Assembly (NCBI RefSeq): GCF_014202765.1 | Contig: NZ_JACHHN010000003.1 | Coordinates: 434,001-498,000 of the forward strand | Length of the DNA: 64,000 nt | Direction: 5' to 3' | Origin: Silvimonas terrae | GTDB lineage: Bacteria > Pseudomonadota > Gammaproteobacteria > Burkholderiales > Chitinibacteraceae | Shown here: positions 28,856 to 36,826 of the stretch, piece after piece | How positions within the stretch are numbered: the first letter of the stretch is position 1 | How the letters are laid out: every line of letters begins with the position of its first letter | Notes under the pieces: model-generated | The model's database searches: none | The model's input: only the letters and a program-made list of their open reading frames with translations | What the model was told of the DNA's origin: nothing | Made by a program: the position numbers and the translations under genes

Positions 28856-29803
28856 ATGGATAACCTCCTCGCCCTGCGCGTGTTTGTGCGGATTGTGGAT
28901 GCCGGCGGCTTTGCCAAAGCCGCGGACGCCATGAACCTGCCGCGCGCCACCGCTACCAAGCTCATCCAGGACCTGGAAAAGCATCTGCGTGTGAAGCTTT
29001 TGCACCGGACGACACGTCAGGTCAGCGTCACGCCGGAAGGCGCAGCCTATTACGAACGGGCAGCCCGATTGATTGCCGAACTGGAAGAAATGGATGAGGC
29101 CGTTTCCAATGCCCGCGCACAATTGCGCGGGCGCATCCGCGTCGATGTGGGTTCGGTGCTGGCAAACCAGATCCTGATCCCCGCGCTGCCGGATTTGCGG
29201 GCCCGTTATCCGGAATTGCACGTCGACCTGGGCGTGAGCGACCGGCCGGTCAATCTGATCGGGGAAGGTGTAGATTGCGTGATCCGCGGTGGAGACTTGC
29301 CCGATACCTCGATGGTGGCACGCCATCTGGCAGATCTGGACTGGGTCACCGTCGCCAGCCCGGTCTACCTCAAAGCACGTGGTGAACCCACGCACCCGGA
29401 TGACTTGCAGACGCAGCCGGCCCGCCCCGACGACACCGCACGCCTGCCAGGCCATGCCATCGCCGGCTATTTTTCATCACTTACCGGCCGGGCTTTTGCG
29501 CTGGAGTTTCACAAGGATGGCGAACGGCGTCTGGTCCAGGCCGATCCCGCCGTTGCCGTGAACGAAAGCACCGCACACCTGAGCACCCTTCTGGCGGGTG
29601 TCGGCATAGGCCAGACCTTCCGCTTTGCCGCGCAGCCCTGGCTGGACAACGGCCAGTTGCGGCAAGTCTTGCCAGACTGGACCCGCCCACATCACCCACT
29701 CCATTTGCTGTACCCGCTCAATCGGCACCGCAGCGCCAAGCTGCTGGCGTTTGCCGATTGGGCCCAGGGGGTGTTTGCGCCGTTTGACCGCAGAAAGGGT
29801 TGA
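28856..29803 (+). CDS. LysR-family transcriptional regulator
   Basis: 315 residues. The HTH (LLALRVFVRIVDAGGFAKAA then LPRATATKLIQDLE) and the linker helix to HRTTRQVSVTPEG are typical; the effector domain is slightly longer than usual. It resembles CrgA/DmlR-type regulators that act on divergent oxidoreductase genes, here the SDR at 27975. It converges on the oxygenase-like gene 84 bp downstream. Confidence 0.92.
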   Translation: MDNLLALRVFVRIVDAGGFAKAADAMNLPRATATKLIQDLEKHLRVKLLHRTTRQVSVTPEGAAYYERAARLIAELEEMDEAVSNARAQLRGRIRVDVGSVLANQILIPALPDLRARYPELHVDLGVSDRPVNLIGEGVDCVIRGGDLPDTSMVARHLADLDWVTVASPVYLKARGEPTHPDDLQTQPARPDDTARLPGHAIAGYFSSLTGRAFALEFHKDGERRLVQADPAVAVNESTAHLSTLLAGVGIGQTFRFAAQPWLDNGQLRQVLPDWTRPHHPLHLLYPLNRHRSAKLLAFADWAQGVFAPFDRRKG

Positions 29804-29887
29804 TCGGCAAAGGGACCGGCCATTTGCCGCTGCATCAGCATGAGTGGAACAACAAATAGACAAGATCAACGCGCAATCAATGCCGAC

Positions 29888-31180
29888 CTAGCGCATCCTG
29901 CGAGCAAGCGAAAAGGACTTTGAGCGCCAGGAACGGCTGGCCGGTAGTCCCTGTCCCGCCGTGGCACCAACGTGATGCGCGTGATCGTTTTGCCGATCCC
30001 CAAACAACATCGTCACGTTGATCCGGTGGTTCTCGTATTCCGGTCTGAACGTGACTTTGTCCGTTGCATGAAAAAGATCGGAATTGAAGATGATGGCCCG
30101 GTTCTGGCGATACGGGATTCTTAAGGGCTCAGTTCTGGTCGCCCGCAAAAATGCGCGAATAACGTCGCTGCGGGAGTTATACGTGTCAAAGCCCCACCCA
30201 AGCGGCGCTTCGACACCGTGGACAACAAGCCCACCCCGGTCAGGTTCAAGATTGGCGTCGTCGGGTGTGATCCAGAAGTTCACATTCACGGCGGCGAAAT
30301 CCGCGTGCGTGGTGACATCGGCGGGTAGACATTCCGTGTTCTTGAATGCCCATAACTGCCGAAGTGGATAACGATTTCCCAACAGGTTGGGAAACGCGCC
30401 TCTCACTTCCTCCGCAATCTGTATCAGGAGTGGACAGTTGAAGCCGTCATGAAAAAACGCCCCCAGCCGGCCGTGCGCATAGCGATTGCCGGTCCAGACC
30501 GTGGACTCCAGACAGTAAGCTCGCACCTCGCGAAGGGCGTCTGCGGTCAGGAAATTGTCGATCACGACCACGCCCAATGGCGCCGCATCGTAAGCGGCTT
30601 CGATTGCCGCACCATCCCACGTCAAGGACAAAGCCCGTTGCAAGCGGGGCGTTTCCCGTGTGTTGGCCATCAGATTGAAAACCGCACCGACTCGCTCGTA
30701 AAGTGGGCCATCAAGCGGCACTCGCCACGCGTGACCCGCCTTGAGTTCACGACTGATGGCTTCGTATTCTCCAATGACGGGGTCGAACTCCGCGCCAAGT
30801 ACCCCAAGCGACTGCAGATAGCGGAACTGGGCTGCGTCGTGGACGAGTTTCGAGGCGGTCAGAAACCGGGGTTCAGGATGGAGTGGCAGCGGCCGCCCAA
30901 CGAACTCTGCAGTTTGTGGCCGAATGGCGGTTCCCCAGCGGATTTCCGCCACGAGCTGAAGGCAGCGGCTTGCCAGCGCCAGTTCACCGCGCCGCATTGC
31001 CGCCGACGCCACACGCTGCAACCACTCCAGTTCACTCACCGCATCGACTGCGGCCTCGTAAAGCAGTGGCCTTAGCCGCGAAAGCTCACCATTTCGTATC
31101 CATTGCTCGGCCAGTGCCCGGTCGAACCGACGGTTTTGCACCGGCGAGGCAATTTCGGCGTAGGCACCCTGACTACGCAT
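29888..31180 (-). CDS. 2-oxoglutarate/Fe(II) oxygenase-like protein
   Basis: 430 residues from an ATG at 31180 that overlaps the stop of the repeat-protein gene (ATGCGTAG). The N-terminal ~120 residues are helical and Ala/Arg/Leu-rich, TPR-like by appearance. The C-terminal half has the jelly-roll dioxygenase pattern: HADFAAVNVNFWITPDD carries the H-x-D pair, FNSDLFHATD the distal His, and NHRINVTMLF the Arg that would bind 2-oxoglutarate. The order and spacing fit a prolyl- or asparaginyl-hydroxylase-type fold. Its substrate is unknown; the coupled upstream gene is a candidate (inference). The GC content is lower than in core genes nearby. Confidence 0.75.
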   Translation of the reverse strand: MRSQGAYAEIASPVQNRRFDRALAEQWIRNGELSRLRPLLYEAAVDAVSELEWLQRVASAAMRRGELALASRCLQLVAEIRWGTAIRPQTAEFVGRPLPLHPEPRFLTASKLVHDAAQFRYLQSLGVLGAEFDPVIGEYEAISRELKAGHAWRVPLDGPLYERVGAVFNLMANTRETPRLQRALSLTWDGAAIEAAYDAAPLGVVVIDNFLTADALREVRAYCLESTVWTGNRYAHGRLGAFFHDGFNCPLLIQIAEEVRGAFPNLLGNRYPLRQLWAFKNTECLPADVTTHADFAAVNVNFWITPDDANLEPDRGGLVVHGVEAPLGWGFDTYNSRSDVIRAFLRATRTEPLRIPYRQNRAIIFNSDLFHATDKVTFRPEYENHRINVTMLFGDRQNDHAHHVGATAGQGLPASRSWRSKSFSLARRMR

Positions 31181-32189
31181 CGCCAGCCAACTCAATACCA
31201 TTGAGCTCGCCAAGCTGTGCCAACTCCAGCGCAAACTGGTGTAGTGCATCAAGCGTGGGGCGGGCGTAAGTCGAGCCAATCAACCGGAAGCGCTCATCAT
31301 CCGGGTCCTCCGGTTGTACCTGGAGCGTAGAAGCGGTCTCTGTTCGTGTAAAGGGTGATCGCGTGAACCCCGTCCCGGTCAGGGTAATGGGCGGCGAGGG
31401 AGGCGGTGGTGGCTGAGTTGTCGGGGGCAGGAATGTCTTCCATACCACCGCAGTCAAGGTCGAGCCACCTTGGGGGCCCGTGCCGTCATCGGTGCCATCG
31501 TTAGTGCCATCGTTAGTGCCGTCATTGGTTCCGTCATTGGTTCCGTCATTGGTGCCGTCATTAGTGCCGTCGTTGGTCCCATCGTTAGTGCCGTCGTTGG
31601 TCCCGTCGTTAGTGCCGTCGTTGGTCCCGTCGTTAGTGCCGTCGTTGGTCCCGTCGTTAGTCCCGTCATTGGTCCCGTCGTTGGTCCCATCCTCGGTCTC
31701 ATCGGCGATTCGGCCACCCCGACTCCCCGGGAGGCCAAGAAAACCAGGGCTGAACAGAATATCGAGTAGTGGTTCTGCCGAGAGCATCAAGGATTGGCCC
31801 GTTGTTCGCTCGCTCATCAAGGCATAAAGGACATGGTGTCCCTTCGTCTCAATCAAGGCGGCACCAAAGTCCTGGAAAAACCGTGGCCGGCTCACCGTCT
31901 GGCCAAGGTTCTCGCGGCCATATCCGTGTAGCCACACAAGCAACGACCGGTTCGCAAAAACCGCGAATATCAGCCGGTTGCTTTCCTCCGCCTCCCTTGC
32001 CGGGATGGACCGCCCTTTCACGTATTCAGCAATGATCTGGGCCGGATCCGTCACAAACTGTTGCTGGAGCAGATAGTCATGCTCCATCGCTCTGAACAAC
32101 GCATCAACGCGCCGCCCTTTTGCGATGCGCGCCAGTGCAGACTCCTTCGCACTCGTTGCAGTGGTATCAGTACTGATGGATCTTGTCAC
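31173..32189 (-). CDS. Protein with about 18 DGTN tetrapeptide repeats, leader-like N-terminus
   Basis: 338 residues from a GTG start at 32189, chosen because a perfect GGAGGT lies five bases upstream; a longer in-frame start exists but lacks such a site. Order: a helical, Ala/Arg-rich N-terminal domain of about 130 residues, including FVTDPAQIIAEYV, which resembles the F-x-x-DP-x-x-x-x-x-EY pattern of nitrile-hydratase-type RiPP leaders; then about 18 acidic DGTN repeats; a Pro-rich stretch (PPTTQPPPPPSPP); and a C-terminal region of about 60 residues. No signal peptide. The next gene, an oxygenase-like protein, is translationally coupled. I do not recognise the family. Confidence 0.65.
   Translation of the reverse strand: MTRSISTDTTATSAKESALARIAKGRRVDALFRAMEHDYLLQQQFVTDPAQIIAEYVKGRSIPAREAEESNRLIFAVFANRSLLVWLHGYGRENLGQTVSRPRFFQDFGAALIETKGHHVLYALMSERTTGQSLMLSAEPLLDILFSPGFLGLPGSRGGRIADETEDGTNDGTNDGTNDGTNDGTNDGTNDGTNDGTNDGTNDGTNDGTNDGTNDGTNDGTNDGTNDGTNDGTDDGTGPQGGSTLTAVVWKTFLPPTTQPPPPPSPPITLTGTGFTRSPFTRTETASTLQVQPEDPDDERFRLIGSTYARPTLDALHQFALELAQLGELNGIELAGDA
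31480..31695. repeat. Coding 12-bp tandem repeat, 18 units
   Basis: Eighteen contiguous 12-bp units, variants of GTGCCGTCGTTG and GTCCCGTCGTTA on the plus strand, encode DGT-N/D repeats on the minus strand. Synonymous variation alternates between neighbouring units (GTGCC/GTCCC; TTAG/TTGG), suggesting a 24-bp higher-order period. No spacer of different sequence, so it is not a CRISPR array. Confidence 0.9.
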
Positions 32190-32403
32190 CGGGCACCTCC
32201 AATGAAAGCAGGTTAGAGGGAAAGGCGGCCTGGACCGCATGGCTAAGCCTAGGTGCTGACCCCAAGGATTCAAGAAAAATATCAATCAGATCAGATATCT
32301 GGGCGCCCTCTGACGCCAACCCCTTGCCGCTCTCGACGCAAAACCCGGGCGGGGCACCGTTCGTAACCGCGACACCTGCTCCTCTCGCAGATGTGCTACC
32401 CAA
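32167..32403 (-). CDS. Possible small protein overlapping the repeat-protein start
   Basis: 78 residues from a TTG start at 32403; no ribosome site is visible and the start may be further in (TTG within GKGLASEG). The C-terminal half (SDLIDIFLESLGSAPRLS then AVQAAFPSNLLSLEVPG) looks like real amphipathic helix rather than random sequence, and the end overlaps the GTG start of the repeat-protein gene by 23 bp. It may be a small leader-peptide-like partner of the coupled pair, or a chance frame. Together with the empty flank this covers the 376 bp up to the acyltransferase gene, in which I see nothing else. Confidence 0.35.
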   Translation of the reverse strand: MGSTSARGAGVAVTNGAPPGFCVESGKGLASEGAQISDLIDIFLESLGSAPRLSHAVQAAFPSNLLSLEVPGDKIHQY

Positions 32404-32565
32404 AACATCGCCAGCCCCAGGGTCGTGTCATTCAGCGTGTGCGCATCATCCCGGTCTCTTGTCAGCGCCAGCCAACAGCCATCCTGCTGAAATTACGGGC
32501 AAAGTTGCCGGTTTGCAGGGCATCGGTTACGATCCAGGCCCCTTTTCCGTGCTGCCGTCGCCGTT

Positions 32566-33732
32566 ATGTCCTCCTTGCCCCCTGCGCCCGCTGGCGCCCC
32601 TCGCTACGCTGAACTGGAAAGCCTGCGCGGGCTGGCGGCATTGCTGGTGGTGCTGTTTCATGTTCCCGGCTGGAATAGCGCATTGCATGATGTCGCAATC
32701 ATCCGCAACGGCGCGCTGATGGTGCAGTTGTTTTTCGTCTTGTCCGGCTTTGTGATGTACACCGCGTATGGTCAGAAATTGCAGTCCGGCGGCGCGGTGC
32801 TGCGCTTTCAGTTGTTGCGGCTGGGGCGCTTATACCCGGTGCATCTGGTCATGCTGGCCGCGTTTGTGCTGATGGAGTTTCTCAAGGCACCGTTGCTGCA
32901 AATGGGTTATGACCTGGGCACCCCGTTTGTCTCTAACACCTGGCATGCCTTCTTCCAGCAACTGTTGCTGATCCAGGCCATTGGCCCGCATAACGCCGGT
33001 TTCACTTTTAACGGGCCCGCGTGGTCAATCAGTGTGGAGTTTTATACCTACCTGCTGTTTGCGGGGGTGGTGTGTCTGCTACCGCGCATCAAACTGTGGG
33101 TCTGCGCCGTGTTGGCAACGGCGGCCATGTACATGATGTGGGCCAAAATCGGCGCGGATTACATCAACCTGGTGTGGTGCGTGGCCGGGTTCTTCCTGGG
33201 CTGTCTGATTGCCGCGCTGGTTCAGGCACGCGCCCCCGCCCTGCCAGCCTTTACCCCGTGGTTGGCCCTGGCTTTGTTACTGGCGTTTTTGCAGTTTAAC
33301 CACAGCGTGCGCAACGATGTGGCGATCTTCCCGCTGGCCGGCTTGCTGATTCTGGGCATTGTCTGCGGCCGGCCGGGCGTGTTTCAGCGCGTGCTGCGCG
33401 CGCGGGCGCTGCAATGGCTGGGCCAGCATTCTTATGCCATCTATATGGTGCATTCCTTTGTGCTGTATCTGCTGTTTCTGACTTTGTTTTATGGCCTCCC
33501 AGACCGTCTCCCGGATGATGGCAGCAACTTGCCGCATCTCTATCTGGGTGAAGCGCTGCTTGTCTATCTTGTCTTTCTGGCCATCACCCTGGGCGCGGCA
33601 GTCTTGTTGCATCGCTACGTTGAAACGCCCTGGCGCACCCGCAGCCGCAAATGGGTGCAGCGCGAGGCCGCCCCGTGGTGGGCGCTGGGGACGTTAGCGC
33701 TGTTGTACGGTATGCAATACCTGAGCCGGTAA
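32566..33732 (+). CDS. Acyltransferase-3 family membrane protein
   Basis: 388 residues with about 10 predicted membrane segments. The N-terminal YAELESLRGLAALLVVLFHV and LFFVLSGFVMY are the hallmarks of the acyltransferase 3 (OafA/YrhL/ExoZ) family, which O-acylates surface polysaccharides in the inner membrane. No SGNH periplasmic domain follows, so this is the short form. The polysaccharide target is unknown. It is divergent from the repeat-protein/oxygenase pair. Confidence 0.92.
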   Translation: MSSLPPAPAGAPRYAELESLRGLAALLVVLFHVPGWNSALHDVAIIRNGALMVQLFFVLSGFVMYTAYGQKLQSGGAVLRFQLLRLGRLYPVHLVMLAAFVLMEFLKAPLLQMGYDLGTPFVSNTWHAFFQQLLLIQAIGPHNAGFTFNGPAWSISVEFYTYLLFAGVVCLLPRIKLWVCAVLATAAMYMMWAKIGADYINLVWCVAGFFLGCLIAALVQARAPALPAFTPWLALALLLAFLQFNHSVRNDVAIFPLAGLLILGIVCGRPGVFQRVLRARALQWLGQHSYAIYMVHSFVLYLLFLTLFYGLPDRLPDDGSNLPHLYLGEALLVYLVFLAITLGAAVLLHRYVETPWRTRSRKWVQREAAPWWALGTLALLYGMQYLSR

Positions 33733-33795
33733 TTGCACGGCTGCTTCATGCTTTGTTGACCCTCCTGCTTTAGAGAACTCTTGCTGCACCGCACA

Positions 33796-33839
33796 TGACA
33801 ATTGACTTTGTCATGAATTGATAAATACAATTGTTGTAT
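33796..33839 (+). promoter_or_regulatory. Promoter of marR-MFS operon with two palindromes
   Basis: TTGACT (33802-33807) and TACAAT (33826-33831), 18 bases apart, form a good sigma70 promoter. TGACAA-N6-TTGTCA (33796-33813) covers the -35 box and ATACAA-TTG-TTGTAT (33825-33839) covers the -10 box. These are likely binding sites for the MarR-family protein encoded directly downstream. Confidence 0.75.
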
Positions 33840-33859
33840 AAATCAACGCAGGAGCCAGC

Positions 33860-34291
33860 ATGCTTCCCTACCTTGGCCACAATCTGGCGCACATCGTTAA
33901 CCTCAAGCGCCGCCGGCTGGACAGTTACCTGCAAAGTGCCGGGATCACCCGACCGCAGTGCCAGGTGCTGCTCATGCTGCATGTGCATGGCGACGGCACG
34001 CAGAAAAGCCTGCTGGGCCGGCTGGATATGGACCCGGCACAACTGGCCAGAACGCTGGATGCACTGGAAAAAGACGGCTACGTATCGCGCCGCCCCTGGC
34101 AGGAAAACCGCCGCTGCATGTTCGTCGAAATGACCGAGCGCTGCCGCAACGAGCGGATGCCCGCCTTGCTTGCAGCCATGAACAGCGTAGAGGCGCAGTT
34201 GTTTAGCGGCTTCAGCAAAGACGAACTTGCGTTGATGCACACCATGCTGACCAGGATGCAAGCCAACCTGCAGCCCGACGAGGATCAATAA
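33860..34291 (+). CDS. MarR-family transcriptional regulator
   Basis: 143 residues, winged helix. The core TRPQCQVLLMLHVHGDG, LDMDPAQLARTLDALEKDG (recognition helix) and the wing with RRPWQENRR are MarR-like. It is the first gene of a two-gene operon with the Bcr/CflA-type exporter, with no gap (stop at 34289-34291, next ATG at 34292). Two inverted repeats overlapping its promoter suggest autorepression that is relieved by a phenolic or drug-like ligand (family knowledge). Confidence 0.92.
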   Translation: MLPYLGHNLAHIVNLKRRRLDSYLQSAGITRPQCQVLLMLHVHGDGTQKSLLGRLDMDPAQLARTLDALEKDGYVSRRPWQENRRCMFVEMTERCRNERMPALLAAMNSVEAQLFSGFSKDELALMHTMLTRMQANLQPDEDQ

Positions 34292-35515
34292 ATGACCAAT
34301 AACACACTCTCTCTGGCGCCCGGGCAGCAGAAGCGCTTGCTGGCTGTACTGTTACTGCTGATGCCGCTGTTCGGGATGGCCGTCGACCTGATCGCACCAT
34401 CATTACCGGCCATGGCCGTGGCGCTGGGCCAATCCGACGGCGCCGTCAAAAACCTGATCAGCCTGTATCTGCTGGGTTACGCGCTGGGTAACTTCTTTTC
34501 CGGCTTTTTGACCGATGCCTGGGGGCGCCGCAAATTGCTGCTGGGCGGCATGGCCGGGTTCGTACTGATCAGCCTGCTGCCCTTGTGCTGGCCCACGCTG
34601 CCGGTGCTGCTGGCTACCCGGCTGATTCAGGGTTTGATGGTGGGCACCATTTCGGTCGTGGCGCGCTCCATCTTTCCGGACGTACTGGAATCGCATGAAC
34701 TGGTGAAGATTGGCGTGCTCTCCGGCAGCATGTTCGGCCTTGGCCCGATCATCGGACCGGTCCTGGGTGGTTATCTGCAGGTGTACGCGGGCTGGCAGGC
34801 TTGCTTTGTGTTCTTTGCCGTCTCCATGACGCTAATGTGGCTGCTGGTCGTCTTTCTGGTACCGGAAACGCATTTTCGCCGCCACCCACTGGCCTTGCCC
34901 ACCATCCGCCGTAATCTGGCAGAGGTCATCCGGCATCGGCAATTTATGGGCATGGTGATACTGATGGGGGCCATTTATTCGATGAGCATTGCCTTCAACA
35001 CCGTCGGCCCCTTCATTATCCAGAGCGCCTGGCATTACTCCCCCATCATGTTTGGCCACATTGCCTTTGGGCTAGGCTGCGTATTCATGCTCGCCACCTT
35101 TGTTTGCCGCTACATGGTCAAGCGGTTTCCGGTTGCGCGTGTGCAGCACGTCATGACCAGCCTTTTGCTGGCCGTGGTACTGGTGGGGCTTGGGTTCTCG
35201 CAATTCTGGCCAGAAAGCCTGCCCCTGTTGTGCGGCATCAGCGCCTTGATGTTCTTCGGCCAGGGAATGTTGTTCCCCATGTCCATGGGTCGCGGCTTGT
35301 CTTTGTTCCGGCATATTGCCGGCACCGCCACCGCGCTGATGTTCTTGATCAACATCCTGATCACCAGCGTGACCTCCTTCCTGCTAAGCCTGTTGTCGGT
35401 ACACAGCGCGCCAGCACTATTGGTGGTCTACCTGATCCTGGCGCTAATCTGTTTCTTTGCCAACCGCTTGCTTATCCAGCCGGGGGAACAAGCGCTTGTG
35501 CAGAAGGCTGCGTGA
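34292..35515 (+). CDS. MFS drug exporter, Bcr/CflA type
   Basis: 407 residues, 12 predicted TM segments. PLFGMAVDLIAPSLPAMA in TM1 and GFLTDAWGRRKLLLGG (motif A) match the Bcr/CflA/MdfA family, exporting bicyclomycin, chloramphenicol or sulfonamides. The TM5 motif GPIIGPVLGG is the antiporter signature. Co-transcribed with the marR gene; SD GAGGA at -14. It ends 60 bp before a strong hairpin that terminates transcripts from the opposite direction. Confidence 0.92.
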   Translation: MTNNTLSLAPGQQKRLLAVLLLLMPLFGMAVDLIAPSLPAMAVALGQSDGAVKNLISLYLLGYALGNFFSGFLTDAWGRRKLLLGGMAGFVLISLLPLCWPTLPVLLATRLIQGLMVGTISVVARSIFPDVLESHELVKIGVLSGSMFGLGPIIGPVLGGYLQVYAGWQACFVFFAVSMTLMWLLVVFLVPETHFRRHPLALPTIRRNLAEVIRHRQFMGMVILMGAIYSMSIAFNTVGPFIIQSAWHYSPIMFGHIAFGLGCVFMLATFVCRYMVKRFPVARVQHVMTSLLLAVVLVGLGFSQFWPESLPLLCGISALMFFGQGMLFPMSMGRGLSLFRHIAGTATALMFLINILITSVTSFLLSLLSVHSAPALLVVYLILALICFFANRLLIQPGEQALVQKAA

Positions 35516-35574
35516 TATGCGATATAGCCTCACAATTCAGGCTGCCTTGACCAGGTTTTTCTGAATAACCCGGA

Positions 35575-35614
35575 AAACAAAAAACCCCAGAAGCGTTGAT
35601 TCTTCTGGGGTTTT
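35575..35614 (-). terminator. Terminator, probable original tRNA-Leu terminator
   Basis: AAAACCCCAGAAG (35581-35593) and CTTCTGGGGTTTT (35602-35614) pair perfectly; in the minus direction the stem is followed by a T run. It serves the convergent MFS gene too. Position relative to the att copy at 35645 mirrors that of the present tRNA terminator relative to tRNA-Leu. Confidence 0.8.
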
Positions 35615-35644
35615 GAGCCTTCCTAAGGCAACTTTGGAAGGGAA

Positions 35645-35663
35645 TCTGGTGCCGAGGTCGGAA
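35645..35663 (-). repeat. attL: copy of tRNA-Leu 3' end
   Basis: TCTGGTGCCGAGGTCGGAA is identical to positions 39959-39978 except for one missing C. That right-hand copy covers the acceptor end and CCA of tRNA-Leu(CAA). The two copies flank an AT-rich segment with an integrase relic next to the tRNA gene, so they are read as att sites. Confidence 0.8.
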
Positions 35664-36046
35664 ACTAAAATCTATAAATACAGCCAAACTTTGTCATCTT
35701 GGGACAATTTTGGGACACTATTTCCACCCGGATGGATGTCCGACACAGCTCGGTGCGATTCCGTATAAAGGAACCAAACTCCCCCCCAAGACTATCGAAA
35801 GCGTGGTAGCGACTAGAGATCCGGTTCTGATCGAAGGCAAGCACTAAGCTGCTATTCCTCACGTCGGCACAACACAGCTCTCTTCCGAACGCGAGAAAGA
35901 AGACGCACACTACACCATCTACCAACGACACAGTGATTGGAGATACAATCCGGCGGCGCCACTTGGCTATCTGTCGGCTCGGAGAGTCCCACACTGAGTT
36001 TTGAACTATTATAACCAAGGTAATGATTGACTTACTTTAACGGCTC
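35664..36046. other. Island left arm without genes
   Basis: These 383 bp hold no convincing gene; the frame on the minus strand (35665-36018) has no recognisable domain and an odd composition. Features seen: GGGACA at 35701 and TTTTGGGACACT at 35708-35719, direct copies of a motif near the integrase end. The region directly before 36047 is very AT-rich and should contain the promoter of the next gene. Confidence 0.5.
35698..35719 (+). repeat. GGGACA repeats, left arm
   Basis: CTTGGGACAA and TTTTGGGACACT occur 7 bp apart. The 12-mer TTTTGGGACACT is repeated exactly at 39804-39815, near the other end of the island, in the same orientation. They could be arm-type integrase binding sites (inference). 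Confidence 0.5.
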
Positions 36047-36826
36047 ATGAAAAACACTTTATTGAATGAAGCGCATATCAAATGCGCAGTTATTGAGCGT
36101 TTGATTGAGTCCGGCGCACTTAATGATGCGGTCTTAATCAATGAAATGGTCGTTGCCAATTGGTCGCGGAGGGTTGATTTAGCCGTAGCCAATGGTAAGT
36201 TGCATGCATTCGAAATTAAAAGTGACGTCGACACCCTGAGACGTTTGGATGGGCAACTTGCGACGTATCTCCAGACTTTTGATAAAGTTACCGTAGTAAC
36301 AACAGAAAAGCACGCAACTCAAATCGCAAGCATGATTCCAAACAATGTGGAGTTATGGGTCGCAAGCGCTTCCAATCAAAAAATTTCACTAAAGGTCGTT
36401 AAAAGAGGCAGAACCGATAAAGTATCAGGGCATGATGCATTGTGTAGCCATTTAACCAAGGCTGAAATTTTCACCCTTCTAAAGAAGAATGGAATTTCTT
36501 CAAAGCTGTATCAAAAGAAAGAAAGCCTGATACAAGCTTCAGAAATCATATCCGTCAACTTGGTTCGTAAACATTTACTAGACTGCCTTAAAAATAGATA
36601 CAAAAAAACTCACGACCAATTTATAAATGGCCTTGCCCATCGAATAACCATTAACGACCTTACAAGATTAAGAAAGATCAGCGATTTACCTAAAATCAGC
36701 TTGGCGCATATTTCGCCAGAAAATATTGAGCGCCGCATTCTTGATTACGATGTCTTTTCAAGAAAATATGGGGAACTCCCAGCAGGAGCCCCCGTATTTA
36801 TTAGGACACGAAAAAAATTAGATTAA
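36047..36826 (+). CDS. sce7726-like PD-(D/E)xK protein
   Basis: 259 residues. The N-terminal half carries the nuclease-like core: RVDLAVANG (Asp), then HAFEIKSDVDTLRRLDGQL with the E-x-K pair, YLQTFDKVTVVTT. This pattern is that of the sce7726 family (by recall), whose members lie next to sce7725/beta-type genes. The rest is helical and Lys-rich, with LTKAEIFTLLKKNGI resembling a small DNA-binding-like helix. The role is not known; a defence or restriction-like nuclease is an inference. It is AT-rich, unlike neighbouring core genes, and its end overlaps the convergent beta-family gene by 9 bp. Confidence 0.75.
   Translation: MKNTLLNEAHIKCAVIERLIESGALNDAVLINEMVVANWSRRVDLAVANGKLHAFEIKSDVDTLRRLDGQLATYLQTFDKVTVVTTEKHATQIASMIPNNVELWVASASNQKISLKVVKRGRTDKVSGHDALCSHLTKAEIFTLLKKNGISSKLYQKKESLIQASEIISVNLVRKHLLDCLKNRYKKTHDQFINGLAHRITINDLTRLRKISDLPKISLAHISPENIERRILDYDVFSRKYGELPAGAPVFIRTRKKLD

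Noticed and set aside
31480-31695. Repeat array as a CRISPR
   Set aside because: Units are 12 bp, contiguous and without unique spacers; they keep one reading frame.
31454-31827. Long plus-strand frames made of VPSL or VVGPV repeats opposite the DGTN repeat
   Set aside because: They are shadow frames created by the 12-bp repeat; no ribosome site or domain, and the minus strand has a perfect SD and coupled neighbour.
35665-36018. 117-residue minus-strand frame in the island arm
   Set aside because: No recognisable fold, unusual composition, and it spans the GGGACA repeats; more likely non-coding arm sequence.
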